Assembly: GCF_002879885.1 (NCBI RefSeq)
Contig: NZ_PNYA01000006.1
Location: 224,684-288,683 of the forward strand
Origin: Trinickia dabaoshanensis
Lineage (GTDB): Bacteria > Pseudomonadota > Gammaproteobacteria > Burkholderiales > Burkholderiaceae
Length of the DNA stretch: 64,000 nt
Direction: 5' to 3'
The notes under the pieces are model-generated. The model saw nothing but the letters and a program-made list of their open reading frames with translations. It did no database searches and was not told the origin of the DNA. The position numbers were made by a program, and so were the translations under genes. Shown in pieces: positions 9,145 to 20,463 of the stretch (its first letter is position 1; every line of letters starts with the position of its first letter).

Positions 9145-9765
9145 TTATTCATCATTTTCGCGCTGCAGCAAATGGTAGTGTACGGCGCCCGCCTTGCCCT
9201 GTCGCGCGATGCGCCACCCGGCGAGCGACTCGGATTCGGCCAGGTCGAGCGCCTCCCCCGATTCCACATATAGATAGCCGCCCTCGGCGACGAGCGGCAC
9301 ACATGACTGCAGCGCGCGCGCCAGCATGCCCGGCTCGCCGAACGGCGGATCGAGAAAAACGACGTCGAACGAGCGCGGCGGCAGGCCCGGGGCGAGCCGC
9401 ATGGCGTCGGCCTCCACCACTTCCACGGCTTGCGCGGACAAGCGCGCCCCGATTTCGCGTAGTTGGCGGGCCGCTTTCGCGTTGCGCTCGACCATGAGCA
9501 CGCGCGCGGCGCCGCGCGATGCCGCCTCGAAACCGAGCGCGCCGGTACCCGCGAACAAATCGAGGCAACGCAAGCCGTCGAGCCGCTGCCCCAGCCAATT
9601 GAACAGCGTTTCGCGTACGCGGTCGGGCGTCGGGCGCAGCCCCTCGAGGTCGAGCACTTGCAGCGGCGTGCGCTTCCAGTCGCCGCCGATGATGCGGACG
9701 GTATTGGGCTTGCCGCGAACGGATGCGGCGCCGGAGGCGCGGGAGGCAGACGGGGAACGGGGCAT
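9145..9765 (-). CDS. rsmD: 16S rRNA (guanine(966)-N(2))-methyltransferase
   Basis: RsmD methylates N2 of G966 in helix 31 of 16S rRNA on the 30S subunit, using S-adenosylmethionine. The 206-residue protein has the family opening VRIIGGDWKRTPL, the SAM-binding LDLFAGTGALGFEA and the catalytic DPPF motif in FLDPPFGEPG. The ATG at 9765 is chosen because it leaves a short basic tail before the conserved VRIIGG; the longer open frame upstream is compositionally just GC-rich leader. It is divergent from ftsY, as in many proteobacteria. Confidence 0.95.
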   Translation of the reverse strand: MPRSPSASRASGAASVRGKPNTVRIIGGDWKRTPLQVLDLEGLRPTPDRVRETLFNWLGQRLDGLRCLDLFAGTGALGFEAASRGAARVLMVERNAKAARQLREIGARLSAQAVEVVEADAMRLAPGLPPRSFDVVFLDPPFGEPGMLARALQSCVPLVAEGGYLYVESGEALDLAESESLAGWRIARQGKAGAVHYHLLQRENDE

Positions 9766-10013
9766 GCGGGCAACTAAGGGTCGAAGGCGATGGGGCGCGC
9801 GAAAAAACGCGCGGGTGCAGCCGCCAACGTTACCACAGCCGGGGGCGAGGCCCGCGAGAAGCGTCCGAGCGCACGCCTTGGACGGCGCGCCTGCTAAAAT
9901 GACGCGCTTATCGAGGGCATTGCCGCATTGCCGGTCCACCGCGGCGCATGCGCGGCCACGCGCCATTCATTGCCGCCGCGGGCTTTGCGCCGCGGCCTCC
10001 ATCACGGCAGATC

Positions 10014-11261
10014 ATGTTCAGCTTCTTCAAACGATTCAAGGGCGGGAAATCGTCCGAAACCCCGCCGCAGGACACGCCGGCGGCGCAAAGCCCCTCGCCG
10101 GCGGCAAGCGAAGCCGCAGCCGCGCAACCGGCCCCCGTTTCATCACCGGTTTCGGTGCCTGCCTCCGCTCCGGCCATCGCTCCGGTCCCGGGCAGCGCGC
10201 CCGCCGCCGCACCGGCGCCGCAGCCTGCCGCGGTACAACCGAGCGCCATTGCACGCACCGAAGCCGTACCGTCGGCCGCTGTCGAGCCGCTCGGCCTGGC
10301 GCAGCAAGCGGATGACATCGAAATCGAGGAAGTCGTCCCCCCTCCCGCGCCGGAACCGGGCCAGAAACAATCGTGGCTCACCCGGCTGCGCTCGGGTTTG
10401 TCGAAAACGAGCGCCGGCCTGACGGGCATCTTCGTACGCACGAAGATCGACGATGAACTCTATGAAGAGCTAGAAACCGCGCTTTTGATGTCCGACGCGG
10501 GCGTCGAGGCCACCGAATTCCTACTCGGCGCCTTGCGCGAAAAGGTCCGCACCGAGCGCCTGACCGATCCGCAACAAGTGAAGGCCGCGCTGCGCGCGCT
10601 GCTCGTCGATCTGCTCAAGCCGCTCGAAAAGTCGCTCATGCTCGGGCGCGCGCAACCGCTCGTGATGATGATCGCGGGCGTGAACGGCGCCGGTAAAACC
10701 ACGAGCATCGGCAAGCTCGCCAAGCATTTGCAGCGGTTCGATCAATCGGTCTTGCTGGCCGCCGGCGACACGTTCCGCGCCGCCGCGCGCGAGCAGTTGA
10801 CGATCTGGGGCGAACGCAACAACGTGACGGTCGTCTCGCAGGAAAGCGGCGATCCCGCCGCGGTCATCTTCGACGCCGTCAGTGCGGCGCGCGCGCGCAA
10901 GATCGACGTCGTCATGGCCGACACGGCCGGACGTCTGCCGACGCAGCTTCATCTGATGGAGGAACTGCGCAAGGTCAAACGCGTGATCGGCAAGGCGCAA
11001 GAAGGCTCGCCGCACGAAGTGCTGCTCGTGATCGACGCCAACACCGGTCAAAACGCGCTCGCGCAGGTCAAAGCCTTCGACGACGCGCTGACTCTGACGG
11101 GCCTGATCGTCACGAAGCTCGACGGCACGGCCAAGGGCGGCATTTTGGCGGCGATCGCGCGCCAGCGCCCGGTGCCGGTGTACTTCATCGGCGTCGGCGA
11201 AAAGGTCGAAGACTTGCAGCCGTTCAATGCGGAAGAATTCGCCGACGCGCTGCTCGGCTAA
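10014..11261 (+). CDS. ftsY: Signal recognition particle receptor FtsY
   Basis: FtsY docks SRP-ribosome complexes at the inner membrane and hands nascent membrane proteins to SecYEG. This 415-residue protein starts MFSFFKRFKGGKSS, with a basic membrane-targeting start. It then has an Ala/Pro-rich, partly acidic A domain of about 110 residues. The NG GTPase domain follows: P-loop GVNGAGKTTS, DTFRAAAREQL, DTAGRLPTQ and TKLDGTAKGG. The ATG at 10014 is preferred to one at 9948, which would add 22 residues of non-family sequence. It is divergent from rsmD. Confidence 0.96.
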   Translation: MFSFFKRFKGGKSSETPPQDTPAAQSPSPAASEAAAAQPAPVSSPVSVPASAPAIAPVPGSAPAAAPAPQPAAVQPSAIARTEAVPSAAVEPLGLAQQADDIEIEEVVPPPAPEPGQKQSWLTRLRSGLSKTSAGLTGIFVRTKIDDELYEELETALLMSDAGVEATEFLLGALREKVRTERLTDPQQVKAALRALLVDLLKPLEKSLMLGRAQPLVMMIAGVNGAGKTTSIGKLAKHLQRFDQSVLLAAGDTFRAAAREQLTIWGERNNVTVVSQESGDPAAVIFDAVSAARARKIDVVMADTAGRLPTQLHLMEELRKVKRVIGKAQEGSPHEVLLVIDANTGQNALAQVKAFDDALTLTGLIVTKLDGTAKGGILAAIARQRPVPVYFIGVGEKVEDLQPFNAEEFADALLG

Positions 11262-11279
11262 ACCGCCCCGCCAAAAGGC

Positions 11280-11320
11280 GCGCGCGTCGCACCGGCAACG
11301 CGCGCCCGTCTCGCTTGTTT
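11280..11320 (+). terminator. Possible intrinsic terminator after ftsY
   Basis: Arms GCGCGCGT (11280-11287) and ACGCGCGC (11298-11305) form an 8-bp stem, followed by a moderately T-rich tail. It is placed 18 bp after the ftsY stop and before the convergent gene maiA. The tail is weaker than a classical T-run. Confidence 0.45.
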
Positions 11321-11338
11321 CCCTGTTTCCCTGTTTCC
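11316..11338. repeat. Three tandem copies of TGTTTCCC
   Basis: The 8-mer TGTTTCCC occurs at 11316 and 11324, and with its last base changed at 11332. It fills the space between ftsY and the stop codon of maiA. It is non-coding and probably neutral, or part of the terminator tail. Confidence 0.8.
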
Positions 11339-11339
11339 A

Positions 11340-11984
11340 TTACTCAGCGTCCGGCTGTTTTTCGGGCGATGCGCGCACGAACGCGTCGTGCCGCAGCGCT
11401 TCGTCATAAATGCGTTGAATCGTCGGATACGCCGCCATATCGACGTTGAAACGCAGTGCGTTGAACACCTGCGGCACGAGCGCGAGATCGGCCATCGTCG
11501 GCGTGTCGCCATAAACGAACTGACCGGTGCGCGGATCGCCGGCAAGCCTCGGCTCGAGGGCGTCGAAGCCATTGGTGACCCAGTGCCGGTACCAGGCGTC
11601 CTTCGCCTCGTCCGTCACGTTCAGGCTGTGCTTCAGATACTTGAGCACGCGCAGGTTGTTCAGCGGATGAATCTCGCAGGCGATTTGCAGCGCGATCGAT
11701 CGCACGTACGCGCGATCGCCCGGCGTGCTCGGCAACAGCGGGGGATTGGGATGCGTCTCCTCCAAATACTCGATGATGGCGAGCGACTGCTGCAGCACCA
11801 GGCCGTCATCGACGAGCGCGGGCACGATGCCGTCGGGATTGATGCGCCGATACTCGGGCATCAACTGCTCGCCCCCGCCGCGCAACAAGTGCACGGCCGC
11901 ATAGTCGTAGGCGAGCCCCTTCAAATTGAGCGCGATGCGCACGCGATAGGCCGCCGAACTGCGGAAATAGCTATATAGCTTCAT
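11340..11984 (-). CDS. maiA: Maleylacetoacetate or maleylpyruvate isomerase (zeta-class GST)
   Basis: A 214-residue zeta-class glutathione transferase. The N-terminal thioredoxin-like domain opens MKLYSYFRSSAAYRVRIALN; the Ser pair in RSSAAYRVR binds and activates glutathione. An all-helical C-terminal domain follows. The family catalyses cis-trans isomerisation of maleylacetoacetate (tyrosine/homogentisate route) or maleylpyruvate (gentisate route). The next gene downstream of its promoter side encodes a short FAH-family hydrolase, 27 bp away on the same strand. That pairing fits the gentisate route at least as well as tyrosine breakdown, so the substrate is left open. Confidence 0.85.
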   Translation of the reverse strand: MKLYSYFRSSAAYRVRIALNLKGLAYDYAAVHLLRGGGEQLMPEYRRINPDGIVPALVDDGLVLQQSLAIIEYLEETHPNPPLLPSTPGDRAYVRSIALQIACEIHPLNNLRVLKYLKHSLNVTDEAKDAWYRHWVTNGFDALEPRLAGDPRTGQFVYGDTPTMADLALVPQVFNALRFNVDMAAYPTIQRIYDEALRHDAFVRASPEKQPDAE

Positions 11985-12011
11985 CGAAGCGTCTCCTCTC
12001 TTGTCTCGGCG

Positions 12012-12728
12012 TCAAACCACGCGCACCTTCAATTGGCCGAGCCCGTCCACGCCGCCCGTCATCACGTCGCCGCGCTGGACCGCCGCTACGCCCTCCGGCG
12101 TTCCCGTGAATATCAAGTCGCCCGGCTGCAGCGTAAACAGCGTCGACAAATAGGCGATGGTCTCGGCGCTCGACCAAGTGAGCGCCGAGACATCCGAGCG
12201 TTGCCGCTCGACGCCGCCCACCTCGAGCCAAATCGCGCCGCGCTCGATGTGCCCGACGCGTGACACCGGGTGAATCGGACCGAGCGGCGCCGAGTGATCG
12301 AAGCCCTTGGCGACGTCCCAGGGACGGCCCATTTTCTTGGCTTCGGCTTGCAGGTCGCGCCGCGTCATATCGAGACCGACCGCGTAGCCGTACACATGCT
12401 CCAGCGCGTGTTCGACGGCAATGTCGCGTCCCGCGCGGCCGATCGCGACGACCAACTCGATTTCGTGGTGAACGTCGCTCGTGCGCGGCGGATACGGAAA
12501 CTCGTCCGTTGCTCCCGGCGCGACGTAGACCACGGCATCGGCGGGCTTCGAGAAAAAGAACGGCGGCTCGCGGTCGGGGTCGTGGCCCATCTCCCGCGCA
12601 TGCGCCGCGTAGTTGCGGCCGACGCAGTAAATGCGGCGCACCGGGAAGCACTCGCTCGCGCTGGCGGCATCGACGGTTTCGGCGATCGGCACGGCGACGA
12701 CCGGGGGCGGGGCAAAGACGAACTCCAT
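12012..12728 (-). CDS. Fumarylacetoacetate hydrolase family protein
   Basis: This 238-residue protein has the FAH fold with motifs IYCVGRNYAAHAREMG, a metal-binding Glu pair in VHHEIELVVAIG and GDLIFTGTPEGV near the C-terminus. The short length resembles fumarylpyruvate hydrolase (NagK type) more than the roughly 420-residue tyrosine-pathway enzyme. It would cleave the product of the adjacent isomerase to fumarate and pyruvate or a similar acid. The ATG at 12728 is used because the open frame above it has no family similarity and overlaps the divergent ybiB region. Confidence 0.85.
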   Translation of the reverse strand: MEFVFAPPPVVAVPIAETVDAASASECFPVRRIYCVGRNYAAHAREMGHDPDREPPFFFSKPADAVVYVAPGATDEFPYPPRTSDVHHEIELVVAIGRAGRDIAVEHALEHVYGYAVGLDMTRRDLQAEAKKMGRPWDVAKGFDHSAPLGPIHPVSRVGHIERGAIWLEVGGVERQRSDVSALTWSSAETIAYLSTLFTLQPGDLIFTGTPEGVAAVQRGDVMTGGVDGLGQLKVRVV

Positions 12729-12912
12729 CGCGCTTTCTCCATGATTCAATGAGCGCCGCGAACCGCTGCGCGCGGCCTTGGCGGAAACGTCGAGTTTAGC
12801 GCGAGCACGTGTCGAACGCCCGGCACGGGCGGCTTGCCAGATCGCGAAGGAATGCGATACTCGCCTTACCGTCACCATTACACGAGTGCTTTGCCGCTCT
12901 AGCTCGCGCCTC

Positions 12913-13863
12913 ATGACCGCATCCACCGCAGAACGTTTCCCGTGCGCCCGCTTCATCAAGGAAATCGGGCGCGGCCCGCACGGGGCCCGCCCCCTTTCGC
13001 CCGACGACACCTACGCGCTGTACAGCGCGATGCTCGACGCCCGCGTATCCGACGTGGAGCTTGGCGCCGTCTTGTTGGCCTACCGCTTGAAAGGCGAGAC
13101 GGCCGAGGAACTGGCCGCGATGCTGGCCGCGGCGCAAGCCTCGATCGAGCCGCTGCGCGTGCCGGGGGCCGTATCGATTCCGAGCTACAACGGTGCGCGC
13201 AAGCAACCGAACCTCGTGCCGCTGCTCGCGTTGCTGCTGGCCCGCGAGGGGGTGCCCACGCTCGTGCACGGGGTAACCGAGGACCCGGGCCGCGTGACGA
13301 GCGCCGAAATCTTCACCTGCCTGGGCATCGCCTCCTCGGCCTCGCATGGTCAGATCGAGGCTTCGCTCGGCGAGCGCCACGTCGCTTTCGCGCCCGTCGA
13401 AGTGCTGGCGCCCAAGCTCGCGCGCTTGCTCGCGCTGCGGCGCGTGCTGGGCGTGCGCAACTCCACCCATACGCTCGTCAAGATCTTGCAGCCGTTCGCG
13501 CCGGCGGGCTTGCGGCTCGTCAACTACACGCACCCTTCCTATCGCGACGCGCTGGCCGAACTCTTTCTCGGCCACCCCGAGGCGGCCGCCGGCGGCGCGC
13601 TGCTCGCGCGCGGTACCGAGGGCGAGGCCGTGGCCGACACCCGCAGGCAAGTGCAGATCGATTGGCTTCACGACGGCGTCGCGCAAACGCTCGTCTCGCC
13701 CGAACGGTCCTCGCCCGACGAAGCCAGCCCCGATCTGCCGGCCGCGCGCGACGCGCAAACGACCGCGGACTGGATACGCTCGGTCTTGGACGGCAAGGCG
13801 CCGGTGCCTCCGACACTCGCGCGGCAAGTCCAAGAAATCGTACGCATCGTGCGGACGCGGTGA
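12913..13863 (+). CDS. ybiB: DNA-binding protein YbiB (TrpD2 family)
   Basis: This 316-residue protein is related to anthranilate phosphoribosyltransferase. It has the N-terminal helical domain (FIKEIGRGPHGARPL, DAELG-like VSDVELGAVLLAYRLKG) and the C-terminal alpha/beta domain with SYNGARKQPNL in place of the PRPP loop and HTLVKILQP. TrpD2/YbiB proteins have lost TrpD catalytic activity and bind nucleic acids in a LexA-regulated context in E. coli. The ATG at 12913 matches the family N-terminus; an open frame reaches 12778 but overlaps the upstream region of the divergent hydrolase gene. Confidence 0.88.
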   Translation: MTASTAERFPCARFIKEIGRGPHGARPLSPDDTYALYSAMLDARVSDVELGAVLLAYRLKGETAEELAAMLAAAQASIEPLRVPGAVSIPSYNGARKQPNLVPLLALLLAREGVPTLVHGVTEDPGRVTSAEIFTCLGIASSASHGQIEASLGERHVAFAPVEVLAPKLARLLALRRVLGVRNSTHTLVKILQPFAPAGLRLVNYTHPSYRDALAELFLGHPEAAAGGALLARGTEGEAVADTRRQVQIDWLHDGVAQTLVSPERSSPDEASPDLPAARDAQTTADWIRSVLDGKAPVPPTLARQVQEIVRIVRTR

Positions 13864-13874
13864 CACGCGGCCTG

Positions 13875-13903
13875 TTGACAGCGCGTGACGCGCTGTCATA
13901 GAG
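13875..13903 (+). promoter_or_regulatory. Leu leader promoter overlapped by a 23-bp palindrome
   Basis: A perfect -35 hexamer TTGACA (13875-13880) is followed after 16-17 bp by a -10-like CATAGAG around 13897-13903. A perfect inverted repeat, TGACAGCGCG - TGA - CGCGCTGTCA, occupies 13876-13898. It covers the -35 and the whole spacer, exactly where a dimeric repressor would block RNA polymerase. It also lies 12 bp after the ybiB stop and lacks a T-run, so it is a poor terminator. The regulator is unknown. Confidence 0.6.
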
Positions 13904-13947
13904 TGCGCTTTATGCGTTCGAACCTGAACCCCCTCCGAATTACCTCC

Positions 13948-15897
<1,950 letters not shown>

Positions 15898-15964
15898 ACG
15901 CTCGCGCGGCAATTGGCGTTTCACCCGCCACGAGCGGGCGAAACGGGCGGCGCGCGGCGCGGCT

Positions 15965-16348
15965 CTACTCGAGTGCGCAGCGCGTCGCTTGCCAAGCGAC
16001 GAGACGCCAGTGCCCGCCTTCCTGCGCCTGGATGGCGGTATAGGCGATCGGAAACAGCAACGCTCCGTTGTTCGCCTCGATCTCCACCAGCGCGCGCCCC
16101 GTGACGACACAGGTATCGCTGCCGAGCGGCAGCACCTCTTGCGATTGCAGCTCGATCTGCCGGTAACGGCGATGGCCGCCCGAGATGGCCTCGATGAACT
16201 GCCGTTTCGTCTCGCGCTTGCCGTTGGTGTGCACGTAGCTCACGCTGTCGGACAGCAATTTGTCGAGCACGGGGACGTCGCCGTCCACCATCGCGCGAAA
16301 CCGATCCCGCTCGAGCGCCCGAATCGCCTCGATCACCTTCGCAGCCAT
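15965..16348 (-). CDS. NTF2-like (DUF4440/SnoaL-type) protein
   Basis: This 127-residue cytoplasmic protein has the cone-shaped NTF2-like fold pattern: an N-terminal helix pair (AIRALERDRFRAMVDGD), then VSYVHTNGKRETKRQFIEAI and a beta-sheet ending HWRLVAWQATRCALE. Relatives are small enzymes or ligand-binding proteins of unknown role. The ATG at 16348 is the natural start; the open frame extends upstream only through the unrelated pagL region. It lies between leuA and pagL on the opposite strand to leuA. No specific function can be assigned. Confidence 0.75.
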   Translation of the reverse strand: MAAKVIEAIRALERDRFRAMVDGDVPVLDKLLSDSVSYVHTNGKRETKRQFIEAISGGHRRYRQIELQSQEVLPLGSDTCVVTGRALVEIEANNGALLFPIAYTAIQAQEGGHWRLVAWQATRCALE

Positions 16349-16386
16349 TGCACCGCCCCCTTGCACCCGGCGTGAATGCGCCGGCG

Positions 16387-16977
16387 TCAGAAGTTGTACT
16401 GCAGGTATAGCTGGGTGAAATTTATACCAGGATTCGGCTCTTTCATACCGGCATTGGAGATGTGCTGGAAGCGGCAGCCGGCCTGGTACTGCTGGTGCGC
16501 GCCAAACTGTGCGCCGACGCCCACGATCTCCGTGAATTGGAATGCGGTTCCCATCGAGTATTGGTCGGTGATCGTCGCATGCGACAGCAAGCGCAAGCCG
16601 ACGCCTGCCTCGATATACGGACGAATCGCCCCTTGGTCTTTGATGAAACGAACCATCGGCTGAAGGCCGAGCGCGTAGATGTCGTGGTGGAAGGCACCCT
16701 CGTTCGTATGCCAATAGCTCAGATGCGCCTCGCCCGTCAGGCCGAAATGCCAACCGCCCGTCTCCCACCACGTGAGCCCCGGGTCCCAAACGAAGCCGAG
16801 GTCGGCTTCCCTCACCTTGTGCTCTTGAGCGATGCCGATGCCGGCCTGAACGCCGAATCCTTGCGCCGAGGCCGGCGCGACCGCGGCTTGCGCGTGCGCC
16901 GCCGTCCCGGCGACGAGTGTGGCGAATACCGCCCATGCCTTGCGTTTGATGCGAATCAATTCGTTCTTCTTTTTCAT
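16387..16977 (-). CDS. pagL: Lipid A 3-O-deacylase, PagL family
   Basis: PagL is an outer membrane beta-barrel that removes the 3-O-acyl chain of lipid A and tempers innate immune recognition. The 196-residue precursor has a signal peptide ending in TAAHA-QA. The family active-site block is HISNAGMKEPNPGINF near the C-terminus, where His and Ser belong to the catalytic triad. The last residue is Phe (YLQYNF), as expected for barrel assembly. The ATG at 16977 has GGAG about 7 nt upstream, and is preferred over an in-frame codon 11 residues earlier. Confidence 0.9.
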   Translation of the reverse strand: MKKKNELIRIKRKAWAVFATLVAGTAAHAQAAVAPASAQGFGVQAGIGIAQEHKVREADLGFVWDPGLTWWETGGWHFGLTGEAHLSYWHTNEGAFHHDIYALGLQPMVRFIKDQGAIRPYIEAGVGLRLLSHATITDQYSMGTAFQFTEIVGVGAQFGAHQQYQAGCRFQHISNAGMKEPNPGINFTQLYLQYNF

Positions 16978-17230
16978 CTCGATACTCCAACGTACGGGAG
17001 ATAGGTCCACCGTGCCCTGTGCATCGCAGGGGGTCGAATGATCTTACTTGGCGACAAGCACTCGTGACGATGTCATTTCACGCAACAAAGTGTTCGCCGC
17101 CCGCGGTGCCGCCGAGGCACGCTCGCTGCGGGCCGCGAGCAGCGGGACCGGAAACGGCGTAAAATATCTCTATCGCTTTTTAATTTCGATAGGAGCCAGG
17201 GAACTTCGCCGCGCGAGCGGACTCGAATGC

Positions 17231-17257
17231 TTAGCACTCCAGGAAAGGGAGTGCTAA
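17231..17257 (+). promoter_or_regulatory. CIRCE element upstream of rpoH
   Basis: TTAGCACTC (17231-17239), nine spacer bases, then GAGTGCTAA (17249-17257). Both arms match the CIRCE consensus exactly, with the exact N9 spacer. CIRCE is the operator of the heat-shock repressor HrcA. It lies 62 bp upstream of the rpoH GTG start, so HrcA should control sigma-32 synthesis here. The rest of the 16978-17319 gap shows no gene. Confidence 0.93.
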
Positions 17258-17319
17258 TATCCTCCGTGGAGTTTGTCTTCGTGACTGAGCAGTTACCTGT
17301 TTCACAAGGAGTTTCTTTC

Positions 17320-18252
<933 letters not shown>

Positions 18253-18309
18253 ACGATACGGACGTAGGCGGCGCGCCATTTCCCGGCGCATCGCGCGTCA
18301 CATCGATCG

Positions 18310-18345
18310 ATCCCGCCGCGGCCCTTTCGCGGCGGGATTTTTTTT
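18310..18345 (+). terminator. Intrinsic terminator of rpoH
   Basis: An 11-bp perfect stem, ATCCCGCCGCG (18310-18320) with CGCGGCGGGAT (18328-18338), has a 7-nt loop and is followed by a run of eight T. It is 57 bp after the rpoH stop. Confidence 0.95.
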
Positions 18346-18422
18346 GCCCGCGCGTACACCACTCGGCGCGCCCGACAGCGTGAATTGAGCGCCGCATCGA
18401 GTTGCGTTCAAGCGACGCACCC

Positions 18423-18464
18423 TTGTCGCAGGTCAATATCGGCGGGCAGGTCCGGCTCTACGAT
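18423..18464 (+). promoter_or_regulatory. Predicted FNR-type class II promoter of the cyd operon
   Basis: TTGTC-GCAG-GTCAA at 18423-18436 is close to the FNR/ANR consensus TTGAT-N4-ATCAA. A -10-like TACGAT lies at 18459-18464. If the box centre (18429.5) is at -41.5, the start falls at 18471 and the -10 hexamer falls exactly at -12 to -7. This is the standard geometry of an FNR-activated promoter. The operon's first gene starts 89 bp further on. This fits low-oxygen induction of a bd oxidase. Confidence 0.6.
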
Positions 18465-18559
18465 CATTCCGAACGCATAACACTTCGTGCCGCCGCTGCT
18501 TCTCATCGACGAGAGGCACCACCGGCGGCTCGAATTCGGCGAATACGGGATACGAGACC

Positions 18560-18817
18560 ATGCGATCCACGCGCGACGCAGCCGCTATCGATACAGGCGA
18601 CAAATCCGATGCCTTGCGAACGGCGCTTGCGGCATCGTTCGCGCGTTTCCGGCGAAGACCCACGTTCGCCCGCGATATCGCGCTCGTGCTGACGCTCAAA
18701 GTTTTGCTGCTGATCGCGCTCAAGTACGCGTTCTTCAATCATCCTCGCGCGGCCGATATGTCGATGCCCCCAGCCGAAGTCGCCCGCGCCTTGCTTTCCT
18801 CTCCCGCCTCTCGCTAG
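18560..18817 (+). CDS. cydP: Cytochrome bd accessory small subunit CydP
   Basis: This 85-residue protein has a basic N-terminal half (FARFRRRPTFARDIALV) and one transmembrane helix (LVLTLKVLLLIALKYAFF), followed by NHPRAADMSMPP. This arrangement and the position directly before cydA are those of the CydP family found in Burkholderia and relatives. It lies 16 bp before cydA and shares its transcript. Its role in oxidase assembly or stability is inferred from conserved linkage. Confidence 0.85.
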   Translation: MRSTRDAAAIDTGDKSDALRTALAASFARFRRRPTFARDIALVLTLKVLLLIALKYAFFNHPRAADMSMPPAEVARALLSSPASR

Positions 18818-18833
18818 CCACAAGGAGTCGGCC

Positions 18834-20423
18834 ATGCTCAGTAGTGAAGTTGTCGATCTATCCCGCCTCCAGTTCGGAGTCACCGCCCTTTATCACTTCT
18901 TGTTCGTCCCGCTGACATTGGGGCTTTCTTGGCTGCTGGTCATCATGGAAGCCGTCTATGTGATGACCGATAAGCCCGTCTATAAAGACATGACCCAATT
19001 TTGGGGCAAGCTGTTCGGTATCAATTTCGCGATGGGTGTGACGACGGGCATTACCCTCGAATTCCAATTCGGCACCAATTGGGCCTACTACTCGCATTAC
19101 GTCGGAGATATCTTCGGCGTGCCGCTCGCCGTCGAAGGATTGATGGCGTTCTTTTTGGAGTCGACGTTCGTCGGCCTATTCTTCTTCGGCTGGAACCGGC
19201 TCTCCAAAGTGCAACATTTGGGCGTGACGTTTCTCGTCGCGCTCGGCTCCAATCTCTCCGCGTTGTGGATTCTCGTCGCCAACGGTTGGATGAACAATCC
19301 GGTCGGCGCCGCGTTCAACTACGAAACGATGCGCATGGAGCTGACGAGCCTATTCGCCGTCATCTTCAATCCGATCGCCCAGGTCAAGTTCGTTCATACG
19401 GTATCGGCCGGTTACGTGACCGCGGCCATGTTCGTGCTCGGCATCTCGTCGTGGTACCTGATCAAGCGCCGCGATGTCGAGTTCGCGCTGCGCTCGTTTA
19501 CGATCGCCGCCGGCTTCGGGCTCGCGTCGACCCTGTGCGTCATCGTGCTCGGGGACGAGTCGGGCTACAACACGGGCGAAGTTCAGAAGGTCAAGCTCGC
19601 CGCGATCGAGGCGGAATGGGAGACGGCAACCCCGCCCGCGGCATTCACGATATTCGGGATTCCTAATCAAGCCGCCCAACGCACCGATTACGCTTTGCGC
19701 GTGCCGTACGCGCTCGGCCTCATCGCGACGCGTTCGATCGACGAGCCCGTCGTCGGCTTGAAGGATCTAGCCGCCTCCGCCGAGGCTCGCGTCAAGAACG
19801 GCATGCTCGCGTATGCCGCGCTACAGCGGCTCAGGCAAGGCGATACGTCGGCCGACGCGCGCTCGGCCTTCGATGCGCACAAGGCCGATCTCGGCTACGG
19901 CCTGCTGCTCAAACCGATGACGCCGCGTGTCACCGACGCAACCCCGCAGCAAATCCACGACGCCGCGCAAAGCACGATCCCGCCCGTCTCGCCGATCTTC
20001 TTCTCGTTCCGGTTGATGGTCGGCCTCGGCATCTTGTTTCTCGCGACGTTTGCTTACGCATTCTGGCTGTGCGCGCGTCGAGGCGTGCTCGACGAGCGCC
20101 GGCGCTGGTTCCTGCGTTGGGCCGTATGGGCGATTCCGCTGCCTTGGCTCGCGGCCGAATTCGGCTGGGTCGTCGCTGAAGTGGGCCGCCAGCCTTGGAC
20201 GATCGCCGGCATCTTGCCGACGAATCTATCGGTATCGAGCCTCTCGCCGACCGATGTCTGGTTGAGCCTCGCGGGCTTCGCGCTCTTTTACACGGCGCTG
20301 TTCGTCATCGAGATCACGCTGATGTTCAAGTACGCGCGCCTGGGTCCCGCCTCGCTGCATACGGGTCGCTACGAGTCGGAGACTCGCCGCGCCGCACCGG
20401 TCGCGAGCGACACACCCGCCTAA
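18834..20423 (+). CDS. cydA: Cytochrome bd quinol oxidase subunit I
   Basis: CydA carries hemes b558, b595 and d and oxidises quinol, passing electrons to oxygen without proton pumping. The 529-residue inner-membrane protein begins [20 protein letters not shown] with the first heme His in [13 protein letters not shown]. It shows the conserved GRQPW motif in [14 protein letters not shown] long periplasmic loop of about 130 residues between the sixth and seventh helices places it in the long-Q-loop class, like the E. coli enzyme. It is followed by cydB and cydX in one operon. Confidence 0.96.
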   Translation: MLSSEVVDLSRLQFGVTALYHFLFVPLTLGLSWLLVIMEAVYVMTDKPVYKDMTQFWGKLFGINFAMGVTTGITLEFQFGTNWAYYSHYVGDIFGVPLAVEGLMAFFLESTFVGLFFFGWNRLSKVQHLGVTFLVALGSNLSALWILVANGWMNNPVGAAFNYETMRMELTSLFAVIFNPIAQVKFVHTVSAGYVTAAMFVLGISSWYLIKRRDVEFALRSFTIAAGFGLASTLCVIVLGDESGYNTGEVQKVKLAAIEAEWETATPPAAFTIFGIPNQAAQRTDYALRVPYALGLIATRSIDEPVVGLKDLAASAEARVKNGMLAYAALQRLRQGDTSADARSAFDAHKADLGYGLLLKPMTPRVTDATPQQIHDAAQSTIPPVSPIFFSFRLMVGLGILFLATFAYAFWLCARRGVLDERRRWFLRWAVWAIPLPWLAAEFGWVVAEVGRQPWTIAGILPTNLSVSSLSPTDVWLSLAGFALFYTALFVIEITLMFKYARLGPASLHTGRYESETRRAAPVASDTPA

Positions 20424-20463
20424 CGGACGCGCTTGCATCCACGTCATCGATCAAAGGACCATC

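Noticed and set aside
10060..10370. Repetitive Ala/Pro-rich stretch in ftsY as a separate gene or repeat
   Set aside because: It is the normal variable A domain of FtsY between the start and the NG GTPase domain.
11316..11338. Phase-variable repeat
   Set aside because: Only three copies of an 8-mer, outside any coding region or promoter.
17161..17230. Sigma-32-type promoter for rpoH
   Set aside because: No convincing -35/-10 pair of the CTTGAAA/CCCCAT type was found; only the CIRCE is clear.
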